From: Cycloclasticus sp.
GTDB taxonomy: Bacteria; Pseudomonadota; Gammaproteobacteria; Methylococcales; Cycloclasticaceae
Length of the DNA: 64,000 bases
NCBI GenBank assembly: GCA_002733135.1
Contig: NVUJ01000006.1
Coordinates: forward strand, 54,717 to 118,716
Direction of reading: 5' to 3'
Below are positions 29,052-39,518 of this stretch, piece by piece. How positions within the stretch are numbered: the stretch's first letter is position 1; the number at the start of each line of letters is the position of its first letter. The position numbers and the translations under genes are program-made. Under the pieces are notes generated by a model. It worked only from the letters and a program-made list of their open reading frames with translations. It had not been told where the DNA came from and searched no databases.

Positions 29052-29124
29052 AGTATTGAACGAAATACAATTAACGTAGTCAGAAAGCTGTGTTAAGACT
29101 AAATAATAATTAAGGAGTTTTGCT

Positions 29125-31062
29125 TTGAACGAGATGGTTAAGAATATCATTATGTGGGTTGTTATCGCCGGCGTATTAATGTCTGTGTTTAATAACTTTG
29201 GTGGGCAACAAAAAAAATCTAATAATACGTTAAGCTATTCACAATTTATCAACTCGGTAAACGCGGGTCAGGTCAGTCAAGTTTATATTGATGGCCCTAA
29301 AATTATTGGTCAAACAACTTCAGGTGAACGATTCACCACTCGTAGCCCAGGCGACATGCATTTAGTTGATGACCTGTTGAAAAATGGCGTTGAAATTGTG
29401 GCAAAAGAGCCAGAAGAAACATCTGCGTTGATGTCAATTTTAATTTCTTGGTTCCCTATGCTGCTATTGATTGGGGTATGGATATTCTTCATGCGCCAAA
29501 TGCAAGGTGGTGGTGGCGCTGGTGGCCGTGGTGCGATGTCATTTGGTAAAAGCAAAGCAAAATTGTTGACGGAAGATGAAATTAAAGTGACTTTTGATGA
29601 TGTTGCTGGGATTCAAGAAGCAAAAGAGGAAGTGGCCGAAATTGTTGAATTTTTGAGAGAACCAGGGAAGTTCCAAAAATTAGGCGGCATGATTCCGCGA
29701 GGCATTTTGATGACAGGCTCGCCCGGTACGGGTAAAACATTGCTTGCTAAAGCGATTGCGGGCGAAGCCAAAGTACCGTTCTTTAGTATTTCCGGCTCGG
29801 ATTTTGTGGAAATGTTTGTTGGTGTTGGTGCATCGCGTGTGCGTGATATGTTTGAACAAGCGAAGAAGAGTGCACCGTGCATTATTTTTATTGATGAGAT
29901 TGATGCAGTAGGTCGCGCGCGTGGCGTCGGTATCGGTGGTGGTAATGACGAGCGTGAGCAAACCCTGAATCAATTATTGGTTGAAATGGATGGCTTTTCT
30001 GGTAATGAAGGTGTCATTGTTATCGCGGCAACTAACCGTCCTGATGTGTTAGACCCAGCCTTGCTTCGTCCGGGACGTTTCGATCGCCAAGTTGTTGTTC
30101 CACTACCTGATATTCGCGGTCGTGAGCAAATATTAAAAGTGCACTTGAAGAAGGTGCCTGCTGGCGATAGCGTGAATCCAAATGTTATTGCGCGTGGCAC
30201 ACCTGGTTTTTCAGGTGCTGATTTAGCTAATCTAGTAAATGAAGCGGCTTTATTTGCCGCACGTGCTAACAAAAAAGTTGTTGACATGAACGACATGGAA
30301 AACGCCAAAGACAAAGTCTTGATGGGTGCAGAACGTCGTTCAATGGTGATGAGCGAAGACGAGAAAAAATGTACCGCTTATCATGAATCTGGTCATGCCA
30401 TTGTGGGTCGTTTAGTGCCTGAGCATGATCCGGTGTATAAGGTGACGATTATTCCTCGTGGCCGTGCATTGGGCGTGACGATGTTCTTGCCCGAACGTGA
30501 TCAAATCAGCATCAGTAAACAAAAGTTAGAAAGTCAATTATCGAGTTTGTACGGCGGCCGTTTAGCGGAAGAAATAATTTTTGGTGAAGAGGCCGTAACG
30601 ACGGGCGCATCAAATGATATTGAACGTGCATCCGCTATCGCTAGAAACATGGTCACGCAATGGGGCTTCTCAGAAAAGTTGGGCGCGCTCAACTACGGCG
30701 AAGACGAAAATGCGATGGGTCCGATGGGTTATTCTGGCGGTCAAACAAAAATGATTTCAGACGATACTACAAAGCTAATTGATGAAGAAGTGCGCGTGTT
30801 TATTGATCGTAATTATGATCGAGCAGAACAGCTATTAAAAGATAACATTGATATTTTGCATTCGATGGCGGAGTCGCTGATTAAGTACGAAACGTTAGAC
30901 AGTGACCAACTTGATGAATTAATGGCTCGCACTGCAGTTAGTCCGCCAAAAGACTGGGAAGATAACGATGAGCCCGGTACGGGCACTAAAACCACTACGG
31001 AAAAAGAAGTAGAAAAGAAAGATACCAAGTCAACTGTTGGCGGACGAGCTGAACAAACTTAA
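29125..31062 (+). CDS. ftsH: ATP-dependent zinc metalloprotease FtsH
   Basis: 645 residues. The start is TTG 29125, set by AAGGAG seven bases upstream; the ATG at 29134 would be too far. Two N-terminal membrane helices (5-22, about 105-122) flank a periplasmic domain; AAA module with Walker A GSPGTGKT and Walker [15 protein letters not shown]; zinc motif HESGH (about 419-423). E. coli has GPPGTGKT and HEAGH, so both motifs carry one conservative change. It degrades membrane proteins, LpxC and sigma-32, so its sigma-32 promoter closes a feedback loop. folP follows four bases later. Confidence 0.98.
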   Translation: MNEMVKNIIMWVVIAGVLMSVFNNFGGQQKKSNNTLSYSQFINSVNAGQVSQVYIDGPKIIGQTTSGERFTTRSPGDMHLVDDLLKNGVEIVAKEPEETSALMSILISWFPMLLLIGVWIFFMRQMQGGGGAGGRGAMSFGKSKAKLLTEDEIKVTFDDVAGIQEAKEEVAEIVEFLREPGKFQKLGGMIPRGILMTGSPGTGKTLLAKAIAGEAKVPFFSISGSDFVEMFVGVGASRVRDMFEQAKKSAPCIIFIDEIDAVGRARGVGIGGGNDEREQTLNQLLVEMDGFSGNEGVIVIAATNRPDVLDPALLRPGRFDRQVVVPLPDIRGREQILKVHLKKVPAGDSVNPNVIARGTPGFSGADLANLVNEAALFAARANKKVVDMNDMENAKDKVLMGAERRSMVMSEDEKKCTAYHESGHAIVGRLVPEHDPVYKVTIIPRGRALGVTMFLPERDQISISKQKLESQLSSLYGGRLAEEIIFGEEAVTTGASNDIERASAIARNMVTQWGFSEKLGALNYGEDENAMGPMGYSGGQTKMISDDTTKLIDEEVRVFIDRNYDRAEQLLKDNIDILHSMAESLIKYETLDSDQLDELMARTAVSPPKDWEDNDEPGTGTKTTTEKEVEKKDTKSTVGGRAEQT

Positions 31063-31066
31063 TTAA

Positions 31067-31897
31067 ATGCTAGATATTTCTAGCTTAATAGCTGAGCATA
31101 AGAACCCCCAAATCATGGGGGTTCTTAACATTACCCCGGACTCTTTTTCAGATGGCGGGTGTTTTACAACAAAGTCGGAAGCTATTCGTCAAGCGGAACT
31201 GATGACCAGACAAGGTGCTTCGATTATAGATATAGGCGGAGAGTCCACAAGACCCGGTGCCACACCTGTTTCGATAGACGAAGAATTGCATAGAGTCATC
31301 CCAGTTATAGAAGCGATTCGGTCTAAGTCCAATATGGTTATTTCAATCGATACCAGTAAGCCCGAAGTGATGAAGCAAGCTGTCGGAGCAGGTGCTGATA
31401 TCATTAATGATGTTTTTGCTTTGAGACAACCTGGTGCACTAGAAATGGCAGCGTCGTTGAAGGTCCCCGTTTGTTTGATGCATATGCAGTCTACACCTGA
31501 AACGATGCAACATAATCCACGTTACAGTAACGTTATTGACGAAGTAAAAGCTTTTTTTGAGGAAAGAATCAATGCGTGTGAAAAAGCAGATATTGAAAAA
31601 TCTAAAATAATTTTAGACCCTGGTTTTGGATTTGGCAAAAAATTGGAGCATAATCTTAGTTTATTGGCGAATCTAGAAACGTTTAAATCTTACGGTTGTC
31701 CTTTATTAGTGGGTCTGTCCAGAAAGTCGATGTTTGGTGACTTATTGGGTAAATCGGTTAATGAACGAGCGTTGGCAAGTGTTACAGCGGCTCTATTAGC
31801 TGTTATCAACGGCGCATCGATTGTTCGAGTTCATGATGTGCAAGAAACATTCGACGCATTAAAAATATATAATGCTGCTCAAAGTTTAAATTTATAA
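31067..31897 (+). CDS. folP: Dihydropteroate synthase
   Basis: 276 residues. GVLNITPDSFSDGG (about residue 18) and IDIGGESTRPGA (about 58) are the two family signatures of the TIM barrel. It joins p-aminobenzoate to the pterin in folate synthesis and is the sulfonamide target. Codons 12-20 contain a perfect 10-bp inverted repeat (31100-31126). It sits between ftsH and glmM as in E. coli. Confidence 0.97.
   Translation: MLDISSLIAEHKNPQIMGVLNITPDSFSDGGCFTTKSEAIRQAELMTRQGASIIDIGGESTRPGATPVSIDEELHRVIPVIEAIRSKSNMVISIDTSKPEVMKQAVGAGADIINDVFALRQPGALEMAASLKVPVCLMHMQSTPETMQHNPRYSNVIDEVKAFFEERINACEKADIEKSKIILDPGFGFGKKLEHNLSLLANLETFKSYGCPLLVGLSRKSMFGDLLGKSVNERALASVTAALLAVINGASIVRVHDVQETFDALKIYNAAQSLNL
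31100..31126 (+). promoter_or_regulatory. Strong hairpin in the early folP coding region
   Basis: AAGAACCCCC - AAATCAT - GGGGGTTCTT, a perfect 10-bp stem with a 7-base loop, 33 bases into folP. Whether it slows translation or transcription is untested; it lies over the codons of the conserved N-terminal motif. Confidence 0.45.
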
Positions 31898-31903
31898 ACG
31901 ATT

Positions 31904-33244
31904 ATGATTAAAAAATATTTTGGCACGGATGGCATTAGAGGCAAAGTCGGAGAGGGTGTTATCACACCTGAATTCATTCTAAAATTAGGCTGGGCGACGG
32001 GTAAGGTATTTGAAGAACAAGGCCACTGCAAAATAGTTATTGGTAAAGATACGCGTATATCGGGGTATATGTTCGAATCTGCCTTAGAGGCGGGCCTAGT
32101 GTCGGCAGGGGCAGATGTTCAGTTATTAGGTCCGATGCCAACGCCAGGCATCGCTTATTTAACACGTACCCTTCGGGCAAATGCCGGTATTGTTATCAGT
32201 GCATCACATAATCCGCATTATGATAATGGCATCAAGTTTTTTTCTAGCGAAGGTAAAAAGTTACCTGATGAGATAGAACATGCGATTGAACAAAAACTTG
32301 ATGAACCGTTAGTGGTTGTCGATTCTGCTAATTTAGGTAGGGCTAGCCGAGTTGACGATGCAGCGGGACGTTACATTGAGTTTTGTAAAAGCACGATTCC
32401 TCCAATGATGGATTTGTCTGGTTTAAAAATAGTTGTCGATTGCGCACATGGCTCAACCTACCATATTGCACCTTTCGTTTTTGAGGAGCTAGGTGCGAAA
32501 GTTATTAAGATTGGCGCTGAACCGAATGGCATTAATATCAATGATGGTTTCGGTGCCACACAACCCAATAACCTTAAACAAGCAGTGTTAGAAAACAAAG
32601 CGGATGTTGGCGTAGCACTCGATGGGGATGGCGATAGACTTATCATGGTCGATCACATGGGAGAAATACTCGATGGCGATGAAATCGTTTATATATTAGC
32701 TAAAACGCGTTTAGATGAAGGTAGTCTTGGTCCGGCAGTAGTAGGTACCCAAATGACTAATTTGGGCGTTGAGCACGCACTAAACAGATTGGGTGTTGAG
32801 TTGCTACGCTCTGCGGTAGGTGATAGACACGTTCTTAAAATGATGAAGGAATCCGGTGCAATCATTGGCGGTGAAGGTTCTGGGCATATCATTTGTGCTG
32901 ATAGGACAACAACAGGTGACGGAATCATTGCCGCCCTGCAAGTGCTCGAAACAATGTCACGCGGTTCTAAGCCACTAGCCGAGTTAAAAGGTGACGTTCA
33001 AAAATACCCACAATGCATGATTAATGTTCGGCTTCAAGGCGCTAATAAATTTGTCATGACAGTTGAGATAGAACAAGCGGTTAAGCAGATTGAAGGTCAG
33101 CTTAATGGTAATGGTCGAGTATTGCTTAGGCCTTCAGGAACAGAGCCGTTAGTTCGTGTCATGGTTGAAGGACGGGATATGGAATTAGTGGAATCATTGG
33201 CTACAAATCTTAGTGAAACAGTAGAGCGTATCTTAAAAGGATAG
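31904..33244 (+). CDS. glmM: Phosphoglucosamine mutase
   Basis: 446 residues. Active-site phosphoserine loop [15 protein letters not shown] (about residue 102), metal loop [11 protein letters not shown] (about 241), and the phosphate-binding [15 protein letters not shown] near the end. It converts glucosamine-6-P to glucosamine-1-P for peptidoglycan and LPS. It follows folP by six bases. Confidence 0.98.
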   Translation: MIKKYFGTDGIRGKVGEGVITPEFILKLGWATGKVFEEQGHCKIVIGKDTRISGYMFESALEAGLVSAGADVQLLGPMPTPGIAYLTRTLRANAGIVISASHNPHYDNGIKFFSSEGKKLPDEIEHAIEQKLDEPLVVVDSANLGRASRVDDAAGRYIEFCKSTIPPMMDLSGLKIVVDCAHGSTYHIAPFVFEELGAKVIKIGAEPNGININDGFGATQPNNLKQAVLENKADVGVALDGDGDRLIMVDHMGEILDGDEIVYILAKTRLDEGSLGPAVVGTQMTNLGVEHALNRLGVELLRSAVGDRHVLKMMKESGAIIGGEGSGHIICADRTTTGDGIIAALQVLETMSRGSKPLAELKGDVQKYPQCMINVRLQGANKFVMTVEIEQAVKQIEGQLNGNGRVLLRPSGTEPLVRVMVEGRDMELVESLATNLSETVERILKG

Positions 33245-33335
33245 CAACCCTCTACAATGCTTATTAATTATAAATCGTATTGCTTTATTCGGAAATACTC
33301 GATACTCTGGCTCGTTTTTTAGTGTGGAAAACATG

Positions 33336-34082
33336 ATGCGCCAGCCGTTAGTTGTCGGAAATTGGAAAATGAATGGTTCGTTGCAGTTTATTAGCAATTT
33401 ATTACATTCGATACAAAGCAATATTGATGATAAAATATCGTGTGAAATCGGTGTGTGTGTACCATTCGTTTATGTAGGGTTAGCTATAGATGTCGCTGGA
33501 AAATCTTCAATAAAAGTTGGCGCACAAACTGTTTCAGAACATACATCAGGCGCATATACAGGTGAAGTGTCAGCCAGCATGCTAGAAGAGCTTGGTTGTC
33601 ACTGGGTTCTTGTCGGCCATTCTGAAAGGCGGCAGCTGTTCAATGAAGTGAATGAACAATTGGTGACAAAAGTAATGGCAGCGCAAAGAGCGGGCCTAAT
33701 TCCTATTTATTGTGTTGGTGAAACAGAAGCTGAGCGCAAATCTGGGGATACGTTTTCAGTAATAGAGAAGCAAATTAATGCGTTAATCGATAATGAAAGC
33801 ATTAATTTAACTAACTTGGTGCTCGCTTACGAACCAGTTTGGGCGATTGGCACGGGTCTTACGGCAACACCCGATGAGGCACAAGAAGCACACGCATTTA
33901 TTCGTCAGCTTGTAAAAAATAAAGCGGGTGACTTAGCTGATAAGTTAAGAATTTTATACGGTGGTAGTGTGAAAGCGGATAATGCGGAAACATTATTTCA
34001 TCAAGAAGATATAGACGGTGGTTTAATAGGCGGCGCATCTTTGGATGCAAACGCTTTTATTTCAATTTGCCAAATGGCATAA
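33336..34082 (+). CDS. tpiA: Triose-phosphate isomerase
   Basis: 249 residues from ATG 33336 (MRQPLVVGNWKMNGS, the family start); ATG 33333 and GTG 33324 are in frame directly upstream. The catalytic residues are visible: Lys in GNWKMN, His in VGHSERRQ (about 92), Glu in AYEPVWAIGTG (about 164), and the phosphate loop YGGSVKADN. It interconverts DHAP and glyceraldehyde-3-P. It lies between glmM and secG. Confidence 0.97.
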   Translation: MRQPLVVGNWKMNGSLQFISNLLHSIQSNIDDKISCEIGVCVPFVYVGLAIDVAGKSSIKVGAQTVSEHTSGAYTGEVSASMLEELGCHWVLVGHSERRQLFNEVNEQLVTKVMAAQRAGLIPIYCVGETEAERKSGDTFSVIEKQINALIDNESINLTNLVLAYEPVWAIGTGLTATPDEAQEAHAFIRQLVKNKAGDLADKLRILYGGSVKADNAETLFHQEDIDGGLIGGASLDANAFISICQMA

Positions 34083-34095
34083 AGTAGGAAAGGTT

Positions 34096-34485
34096 ATGAG
34101 TTTGTTTGCGATAGTTTTATCAGTACACGTATTAGTGGCAGCACTAATGATTGGTTTGATTTTAATTCAACACGGGAAAGGTGCAGATGCTGGTGCGGCA
34201 TTCGGTAGTGGTGCATCTGGAACAGTCTTTGGTTCCAAAGGGTCAGGTTCGTTTTTGACACGTTCTACGGCCATGTTAGCGACGGCATTTTTTATTACGA
34301 GCTTGACGTTAGCTTATTTAGGCGCTAACAGAACAGCTCCTGATAACATTATCGATAACATATCTATTAATTCAGCAGTTTCGCCAACAGAATCGTCACC
34401 TGACGATTTAATTAATAGGTTGGCTGAGCAGCCAGCAACTGGCGCAGATAAAAGCAATCCGGCTGATATACCTATCCCCGAATAA
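34096..34485 (+). CDS. secG: Preprotein translocase subunit SecG
   Basis: 130 residues from ATG 34096, with GGAAAGG upstream; an in-frame TTG inside tpiA is rejected. Two membrane helices (about 2-22 and 53-72) flank the conserved cytoplasmic loop QHGKGADAGAAFGSGASGTV. The C-terminal tail (about 75-130) is Ser/Pro/Asp-rich and variable, as in the family. It is an auxiliary subunit of the SecYEG channel and is followed six bases later by the leucine tRNA. Confidence 0.95.
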   Translation: MSLFAIVLSVHVLVAALMIGLILIQHGKGADAGAAFGSGASGTVFGSKGSGSFLTRSTAMLATAFFITSLTLAYLGANRTAPDNIIDNISINSAVSPTESSPDDLINRLAEQPATGADKSNPADIPIPE

Positions 34486-34491
34486 TGTAAC

Positions 34492-34578
34492 GCCGAGGTG
34501 GTGGAATTGGTAGACACGCTATCTTGAGGGGGTAGTGTCCTGATGGACGTGCGGGTTCAAGTCCCGCTCTCGGCACCA
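34492..34578 (+). tRNA. leuU: tRNA-Leu (anticodon GAG)
   Basis: 87 bases with encoded CCA. Acceptor GCCGAGG pairs with TCTCGGC (one G-U). The anticodon loop TTGAGGG holds GAG (34526-34528) on stem CTATC/GGTAG, followed by a class II variable arm, then T arm GCGGG-TTCAAGT-CCCGC. It reads CTC and CTT. secG-tRNA-Leu(GAG) adjacency is as in E. coli. Confidence 0.98.
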
Positions 34579-34622
34579 TAATTACTTGTTGTTTTTAGTG
34601 TAATTATTTGTTGTTATTTTAG
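34579..34622. repeat. Short direct repeat after the tRNA
   Basis: TAATTACTTGTTGTTTTTAG (34579-34598) is followed by TAATTATTTGTTGTTATTTTAG (34601-34622, shown here as a near copy with one substitution and a two-base insertion). It lies between tRNA-Leu and the outer-membrane protein gene and may be part of that gene's promoter region. Confidence 0.45.
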
Positions 34623-34680
34623 AAAATTAGGTTTAGTATAAACATGCTTTTAAATTAACTTTACATAAGGGATTAATCAA

Positions 34681-35541
34681 ATGAGAAAAAGAATATTTTA
34701 CCCAATAATAGGGGCTTTAGTAATATATGGCGTCGCTGTACAGGCTGAACCGGTTGGCTACGTAGGGGCTTCAATTGGTCAAAGTTGGGCTGAAAACCAT
34801 AGCGATGATGACAATAAAAGAGCTGGTTTCGGATCGGTGAATGGTGCAATTGCAGACAGTATTAGCTCTACTGGCACGGTGGTTTTAGAAGCAGAATTGA
34901 GAGAAGATAAACATTCTGCTGATATATTGGATAATGGCGATGATATGAAGTTGCAATATCAAATCGGTGTTCATTATCTGCATGATATTGGTGAGAATAA
35001 AATAGGAGCTTTTGTAGCATATAATGAAACACCACATTATGGTGGTGATGAGGACTATAGGACGGCTCTCGTCGGGGTAGAAGGGCTTTTTACTGTAGCT
35101 CCTGAAACTACCCTGTTCGGCCAGCTAGGTTATGGTCATGCTAAAAACGATGGTGCCAGCAGTAGGGGTTTTGAAGATGGGTATTTCGTCCGCGTTGGTG
35201 GCGCTTATACTGGCTTTGAAAATACAATATTGAAGTTAGAAGCTGAACTGGCTGGAACTGAAGAATATGAAGATTCCCATGAAGGTGGAGATTTAAAAAA
35301 ATATAACTTTTTAGGTGAAACAGGCATTAACTCTGATAATAGTCTAGCGGTCACGTATGGCGTCAGTTACGGGACGTATAGAGCTTCAGGGGATGATGAT
35401 AATGTAGAAGAAACTATGGTGAATTTAGGTTTCCGTTATTATTTTGGTGGAACCACAGCAACCAAAATGCACAATGCGGGCATCATTGGTCTTCCAACCC
35501 TCCCTGCGCGTGCAACGAGTTGGGTGCCGGCTCTAGATTAG
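34681..35541 (+). CDS. Putative outer-membrane beta-barrel protein
   Basis: 286 residues. Signal peptide 1-22 with a likely cut at VQA/EP. The mature part alternates glycine/aromatic strands with short acidic turns (YVGASIGQSWAENHSDDDNK, LFGQLGYGHAKNDGA, YFVRVGGAYTGFENT, NLGFRYYFGG), typical of porin-like barrels. After the strand ending FRYYFGG there is a 26-residue tail rich in Thr/Pro/Ala (TKMHNAGIIGLPTLPARATS) which is unusual, since barrels normally end on Phe/Tyr. It is monocistronic with a strong terminator. No family recognised; its function is not known. Confidence 0.65.
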   Translation: MRKRIFYPIIGALVIYGVAVQAEPVGYVGASIGQSWAENHSDDDNKRAGFGSVNGAIADSISSTGTVVLEAELREDKHSADILDNGDDMKLQYQIGVHYLHDIGENKIGAFVAYNETPHYGGDEDYRTALVGVEGLFTVAPETTLFGQLGYGHAKNDGASSRGFEDGYFVRVGGAYTGFENTILKLEAELAGTEEYEDSHEGGDLKKYNFLGETGINSDNSLAVTYGVSYGTYRASGDDDNVEETMVNLGFRYYFGGTTATKMHNAGIIGLPTLPARATSWVPALD

Positions 35542-35576
35542 AATAAATTTGCTTTTTTAAGCGAATAATAGAGATT

Positions 35577-35614
35577 AAAAGGTTGTGTTGGCATTTGCCA
35601 GCACAACCTTTTTT
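35577..35614 (+). terminator. Terminator of the outer-membrane protein gene
   Basis: AAAAGGTTGTGTTGGC, loop ATTT, GCCAGCACAACCTTTTTT: a 16-bp stem with one wobble pair followed by a T-run. Confidence 0.93.
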
Positions 35615-35706
35615 AATTATCGGGGTGTATACACTTGTTATTTTAAAGTTGCCAGTACCAAGTCCAACGTTTGGCACCAATGTATAAAGGTATGAGCTTT
35701 TAACAC

Positions 35707-36018
35707 ATGACTAATCAATACTCGATTATTATATTTCTTATAGTTAGCATTATTGCAGCAAACCTTCCATGGTTTAGCGATAAGCTTTTTTGTATTCGAT
35801 CGATAGCATTTAAGTCGGGTTGGCTACGATGGTTTGAGTGGTTAATTTGGTATTTCGTGAGCTTTGCTTTTGGACTGGGTTTGGAATATAAAATTATGGG
35901 TACTATTAGCAATCAAGACTGGGAATTCTATGTCACCACATTGTGTTTATTTGTCGTGTTTGCCTTACCTGGCTTTATTTATTGTTACGACTTGAAGAAA
36001 ATTTTACGCCAAAGCTAA
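35707..36018 (+). CDS. DUF2818 family membrane protein
   Basis: 103 residues, three membrane segments (about 5-22, 42-60, 76-92). The pattern AANLPWFSDKLF near the start, WLRWFEWLIWYFVSFAFGLGLE in the middle and WEFYVTTLCLFVVFALPGF at the end matches DUF2818, a family of unknown role often found near respiratory genes in other proteobacteria. Here it stands alone before mdh. Confidence 0.8.
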   Translation: MTNQYSIIIFLIVSIIAANLPWFSDKLFCIRSIAFKSGWLRWFEWLIWYFVSFAFGLGLEYKIMGTISNQDWEFYVTTLCLFVVFALPGFIYCYDLKKILRQS

Positions 36019-36088
36019 GCTGTATTTAGGATTGGTATGAACTTATCATATATAATTACCGTTTTTTAAATATTGGAGATTGTTGGAA

Positions 36089-37066
36089 ATGAAAGCACCT
36101 GTTCATGTAGCTGTTACTGGCGCAGCTGGTCAAATTTCGTACTCATTATTATTTCGTATCGCGTCTGGCGACTTTTTAGGCCCAGACCAACCGATTTGTT
36201 TACACCTGTTAGAAATCACGCCTGCTCTAGGAGCACTTGAAGGCGCAGTAATGGAACTGAATGATTGTGCGTTTCCGCTGTTACAAAGCGTATTAATTTC
36301 CGACGACCCTGAAGAGGCATTTAAAGACATCGACTTTGCTTTCTTGGTTGGAGCTCGCCCACGTGGCCCAGGTATGGAACGTAAAGACTTGCTTGAAGCC
36401 AATGCAGCGATTTTCTCAGTACAAGGTAAAGCGTTAAATAAAGTGGCTAAACGTGATGCTCGTATTTTAGTGGTCGGTAACCCTGCCAATACGAATGCGT
36501 TAATCGCGATGAACAATGCGCCAGATTTAAACCCTCGTAACTTCACTGCAATGACACGTTTAGATCATAACCGTGCGCTGAGCTTATTAGCTGAAAAAAC
36601 AGCTTCTCATAATACAGATATCACTAAGATAATTATTTGGGGTAACCATTCAGCAACACAATATCCTGATTTACACAATGCGTTAATCAACGGCGAAGAT
36701 GCGTTATCTAAAGTTGATGCAAGCTGGTATGCGGATGATTATATCCCCGCTGTTCAACAGCGTGGCGCTGCTATTATTAAGGCGCGTGGCCTATCTAGCG
36801 CGGCATCTGCAGCGAGTTCAGCGCTTGACCATATGCGTACTTGGGTTCAAGGCACTGCTGATGGCGATTGGGTTAGCATGGGTATTTCAAGTGATGGAAG
36901 TTATGGCATTGAAGAAGGGTTAATTTACTCGTTTCCAGTGACTGTTACTGATGGTGATTATGCGATTGTTCAAGGTTTGGAGATCAACGATTTTAGTCGT
37001 GAAAGAATGATTGCAACAGAAAACGAACTTAAAGAAGAACGCGATGGTGTAAAACACCTGCTTTAA
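36089..37066 (+). CDS. mdh: Malate dehydrogenase
   Basis: 325 residues from ATG 36089 ([18 protein letters not shown]), with GGAG at 36075-36078; an in-frame TTG at 36080 is rejected. It has the Rossmann motif [18 protein letters not shown], the Arg-containing active-site loop [14 protein letters not shown], and the catalytic pair in TRLDHNRA and [11 protein letters not shown]. It oxidises malate to oxaloacetate. This is the 325-residue, cytosolic-like type found in many proteobacteria, not the 312-residue E. coli type. It is convergent with pckA, which uses its product. Confidence 0.96.
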   Translation: MKAPVHVAVTGAAGQISYSLLFRIASGDFLGPDQPICLHLLEITPALGALEGAVMELNDCAFPLLQSVLISDDPEEAFKDIDFAFLVGARPRGPGMERKDLLEANAAIFSVQGKALNKVAKRDARILVVGNPANTNALIAMNNAPDLNPRNFTAMTRLDHNRALSLLAEKTASHNTDITKIIIWGNHSATQYPDLHNALINGEDALSKVDASWYADDYIPAVQQRGAAIIKARGLSSAASAASSALDHMRTWVQGTADGDWVSMGISSDGSYGIEEGLIYSFPVTVTDGDYAIVQGLEINDFSRERMIATENELKEERDGVKHLL

Positions 37067-37099
37067 TTTAAGCTATGTAATACTAAAAAATAATGTAAC

Positions 37100-38704
37100 T
37101 TAAGTCAGTTTTGGCCCAGCGTTTACTAAAGACTTGCCTTCTTCGTTGTCCGTGTACTTTACGAAGTTATTGATAAATAACTGGGCAAGGTCTTGTGCAC
37201 GTTTGTTCCATTCAGAAGCATCTTCGTAGGTGTTTCTTGGGTCTAGTATGTTGGTATCAACACCATTTAATGATGTCGGTACTTCAAGGTCAAAGTAGGG
37301 GACTTGTTTGGTCTCAGTGTTTTCAATGGACCCATCTAAAATGGCATTGATAATGCCACGAGTGTCTTTAATAGAAATACGTTTGCCCGTTCCATTCCAG
37401 CCGGTGTTAACTAAGTATGCTTGTGCATCAACTGCGTCCATACGCTTAACCAGCTCTTGGGCATATTTTGTAGGGTGTAATGATAAGAATGCAGCACCAA
37501 AAGCGGCGGAGAACGTTGGAGTTGGCTCTGTGATGCCGCGTTCAGTACCGGCTAACTTGGCAGTAAAGCCAGATAAGAAATAATACTTGGTTTGTTCAGC
37601 CGTTAGCTTTGAAACGGGCGGGGTCACACCAAATGCGTCGGCCGTTAAGAAGATCACTTTTTTAGCGTGTCCGCCTTTAGAAACAGGCTTAACAATATTG
37701 TCAATGTGGTTAATGGGGTACGAAACTCGAGTGTTTTCAGTTTTAGAATTATCTGAGTAATCGATAACGCCATCATCAGACACAGTCACATTTTCTAATA
37801 GAGCGTCACGACGAATGGCTCCATAAATTTCAGGCTCATCTTCGGCGCTTAAGTTGATTACTTTTGCGTAGCAGCCGCCTTCAAAATTGAATATGCCGTC
37901 ATCATCCCAGCCGTGTTCGTCATCACCAATGAGTTGGCGATTTGCATCCGTTGAAAGAGTGGTTTTGCCAGTGCCAGACAAGCCAAAGAAAATAGCCACG
38001 TCACCGTCTTTGCCAATGTTCGCAGAACAGTGCATCGACGCCATACCACGTAATGGAAGTAGGTAATTCATCATGCTGAACATGCCTTTTTTCATTTCAC
38101 CGCCGTACCAAGTACCGCCAATTAGTTGTATTTTTTCGGTTAAGTTAAAGGCGATAAAGTTTTCTGAATTAAGGCCTTGTTCTTTCCAATCAGGGTTGGT
38201 TGTTTTTGCGCCGTTCATGACAACGAAATCTGCTTCAAAGTTAGCCAGCTCTTCGTCGCTTGGACGAATGAACATGTTTTTGACGAAATGGGCTTGCCAT
38301 GCGACTTCAACAATAAAACGCACGGCTAAGCGCGTGTCTTTGTTAGCGCCGCAAAAGGTATCGACGACAAATAAGCGTTGCCCAGATAATCTATCTGTAA
38401 CAATACCTTTTAGGTGATCCCAAGTTTCTTTTTCAAGCGGTTTGTTATCGTTCTTACCTTGTGTAGACCACCAAACAGTATCGCGTGACATATCATCCAT
38501 CACGATGTACTTATCCTTAGGTGAGCGACCTGTAAAGATGCCTGTATCAACCGCAACGGCACCAGAATCAGTAACGGTTCCTTTTTCATAACCCGATAAA
38601 TCATCACGAGTTTCTTCGGCATATAAAACATCAAAAGAAGGGTTGTAGATAATTTCTGTAGGATTGTTTATTCCGTATTTTGTAAGGTCTAAGGTGCTAG
38701 ACAT
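37100..38704 (-). CDS. pckA: Phosphoenolpyruvate carboxykinase (ATP)
   Basis: 534 residues. P-loop [11 protein letters not shown] (about residue 243), metal site [11 protein letters not shown] just after, and the [12 protein letters not shown] substrate region (about 57). It makes PEP from oxaloacetate with ATP. Its start lies three bases after the folE2 stop, so it is probably at the end of the xseB-ispA-dxs-folE2 transcript, an unusual partner for a gluconeogenic enzyme. It is convergent with mdh, with no clear terminator in the 33-base gap. Confidence 0.97.
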   Translation of the reverse strand: MSSTLDLTKYGINNPTEIIYNPSFDVLYAEETRDDLSGYEKGTVTDSGAVAVDTGIFTGRSPKDKYIVMDDMSRDTVWWSTQGKNDNKPLEKETWDHLKGIVTDRLSGQRLFVVDTFCGANKDTRLAVRFIVEVAWQAHFVKNMFIRPSDEELANFEADFVVMNGAKTTNPDWKEQGLNSENFIAFNLTEKIQLIGGTWYGGEMKKGMFSMMNYLLPLRGMASMHCSANIGKDGDVAIFFGLSGTGKTTLSTDANRQLIGDDEHGWDDDGIFNFEGGCYAKVINLSAEDEPEIYGAIRRDALLENVTVSDDGVIDYSDNSKTENTRVSYPINHIDNIVKPVSKGGHAKKVIFLTADAFGVTPPVSKLTAEQTKYYFLSGFTAKLAGTERGITEPTPTFSAAFGAAFLSLHPTKYAQELVKRMDAVDAQAYLVNTGWNGTGKRISIKDTRGIINAILDGSIENTETKQVPYFDLEVPTSLNGVDTNILDPRNTYEDASEWNKRAQDLAQLFINNFVKYTDNEEGKSLVNAGPKLT

Positions 38705-38707
38705 TGT

Positions 38708-39502
38708 TTAGGCTCCGGCGGTATAGGTTGATTTATTATTTTTAATAACTGCATAAGCTGAGTGATTGTGTATTGACTCGAAATTTTCGGCTTCCAAAGT
38801 ATATGCCAAAATTCGACCTTCTTCATTTAGTGCGTTAGCAATGTCTCTTACAACGTCTTCAACAAATTTAGGATTGTCGTACGCTTGTTCGGTGACGTGT
38901 TTTTCATCGGGACGTTTGAGTAAGCTGTATAGCTCACTAGAGGCTTGCTGTTCAACTAGCTTGATGATGTCTTCAACAAAAATATCATTATTGATTTTCG
39001 CATTGACGGTGATGTGTGATCGTTGGTTGTGTGCGCCATAATCAGCTATCTTCTTTGAACAGGGGCATAAGCTTGTAACGGGTACAACAAGCGTTATATT
39101 TATATTAGATTCGGCCTTAGACCAATTGCCATCAAGTGATACTTGATAATCAAGCAGGCTTTTAACACCTGTTACAGGTGCGGATTTATTAATGAAATAT
39201 GGAAATTCAGCGTGAATATATCCTGTTTTAGCCTCGAGTAAACGAGTCATTTTCTCCAATAGTTCGGTAAAACTTTTGATGGAAAGTTGTTGGCAGTTTT
39301 CATTAAGCAATGCCACAAAACGAGACATATGCGTACCTTTTTGGTCATGCGCCAAATTAACGGATAAGTTGAACGAGCCAACAGTCGCTTGCGTATGGCC
39401 GTTATCGGTGAAAACAAACGGGTGTCGTAAGTCTTTTATACCAACTTTATGAATGGGCATATTTCGTGAATCAGGTCGGTTTTGTACGTCTTCGATTGTC
39501 AT
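38708..39502 (-). CDS. folE2: GTP cyclohydrolase FolE2 (type IB)
   Basis: 264 residues. VTSLCPCSKKIADYGAHNQRSHI (about residue 146) contains the metal-binding Cys and the GAHNQRS motif of FolE2. It makes dihydroneopterin triphosphate for folate. FolE2 can use metals other than zinc and in several bacteria replaces FolE under zinc shortage; no Zur-like site is obvious here because it sits mid-operon, 16 bases after dxs. No folE is in the window. Confidence 0.96.
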   Translation of the reverse strand: MTIEDVQNRPDSRNMPIHKVGIKDLRHPFVFTDNGHTQATVGSFNLSVNLAHDQKGTHMSRFVALLNENCQQLSIKSFTELLEKMTRLLEAKTGYIHAEFPYFINKSAPVTGVKSLLDYQVSLDGNWSKAESNINITLVVPVTSLCPCSKKIADYGAHNQRSHITVNAKINNDIFVEDIIKLVEQQASSELYSLLKRPDEKHVTEQAYDNPKFVEDVVRDIANALNEEGRILAYTLEAENFESIHNHSAYAVIKNNKSTYTAGA

Positions 39503-39518
39503 AAGTTTGCGTTAGTAG

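Noticed and set aside
34045..34095. TTG start for secG inside tpiA
   Set aside because: ATG 34096 with GGAAAGG upstream gives the normal SecG N-terminus.
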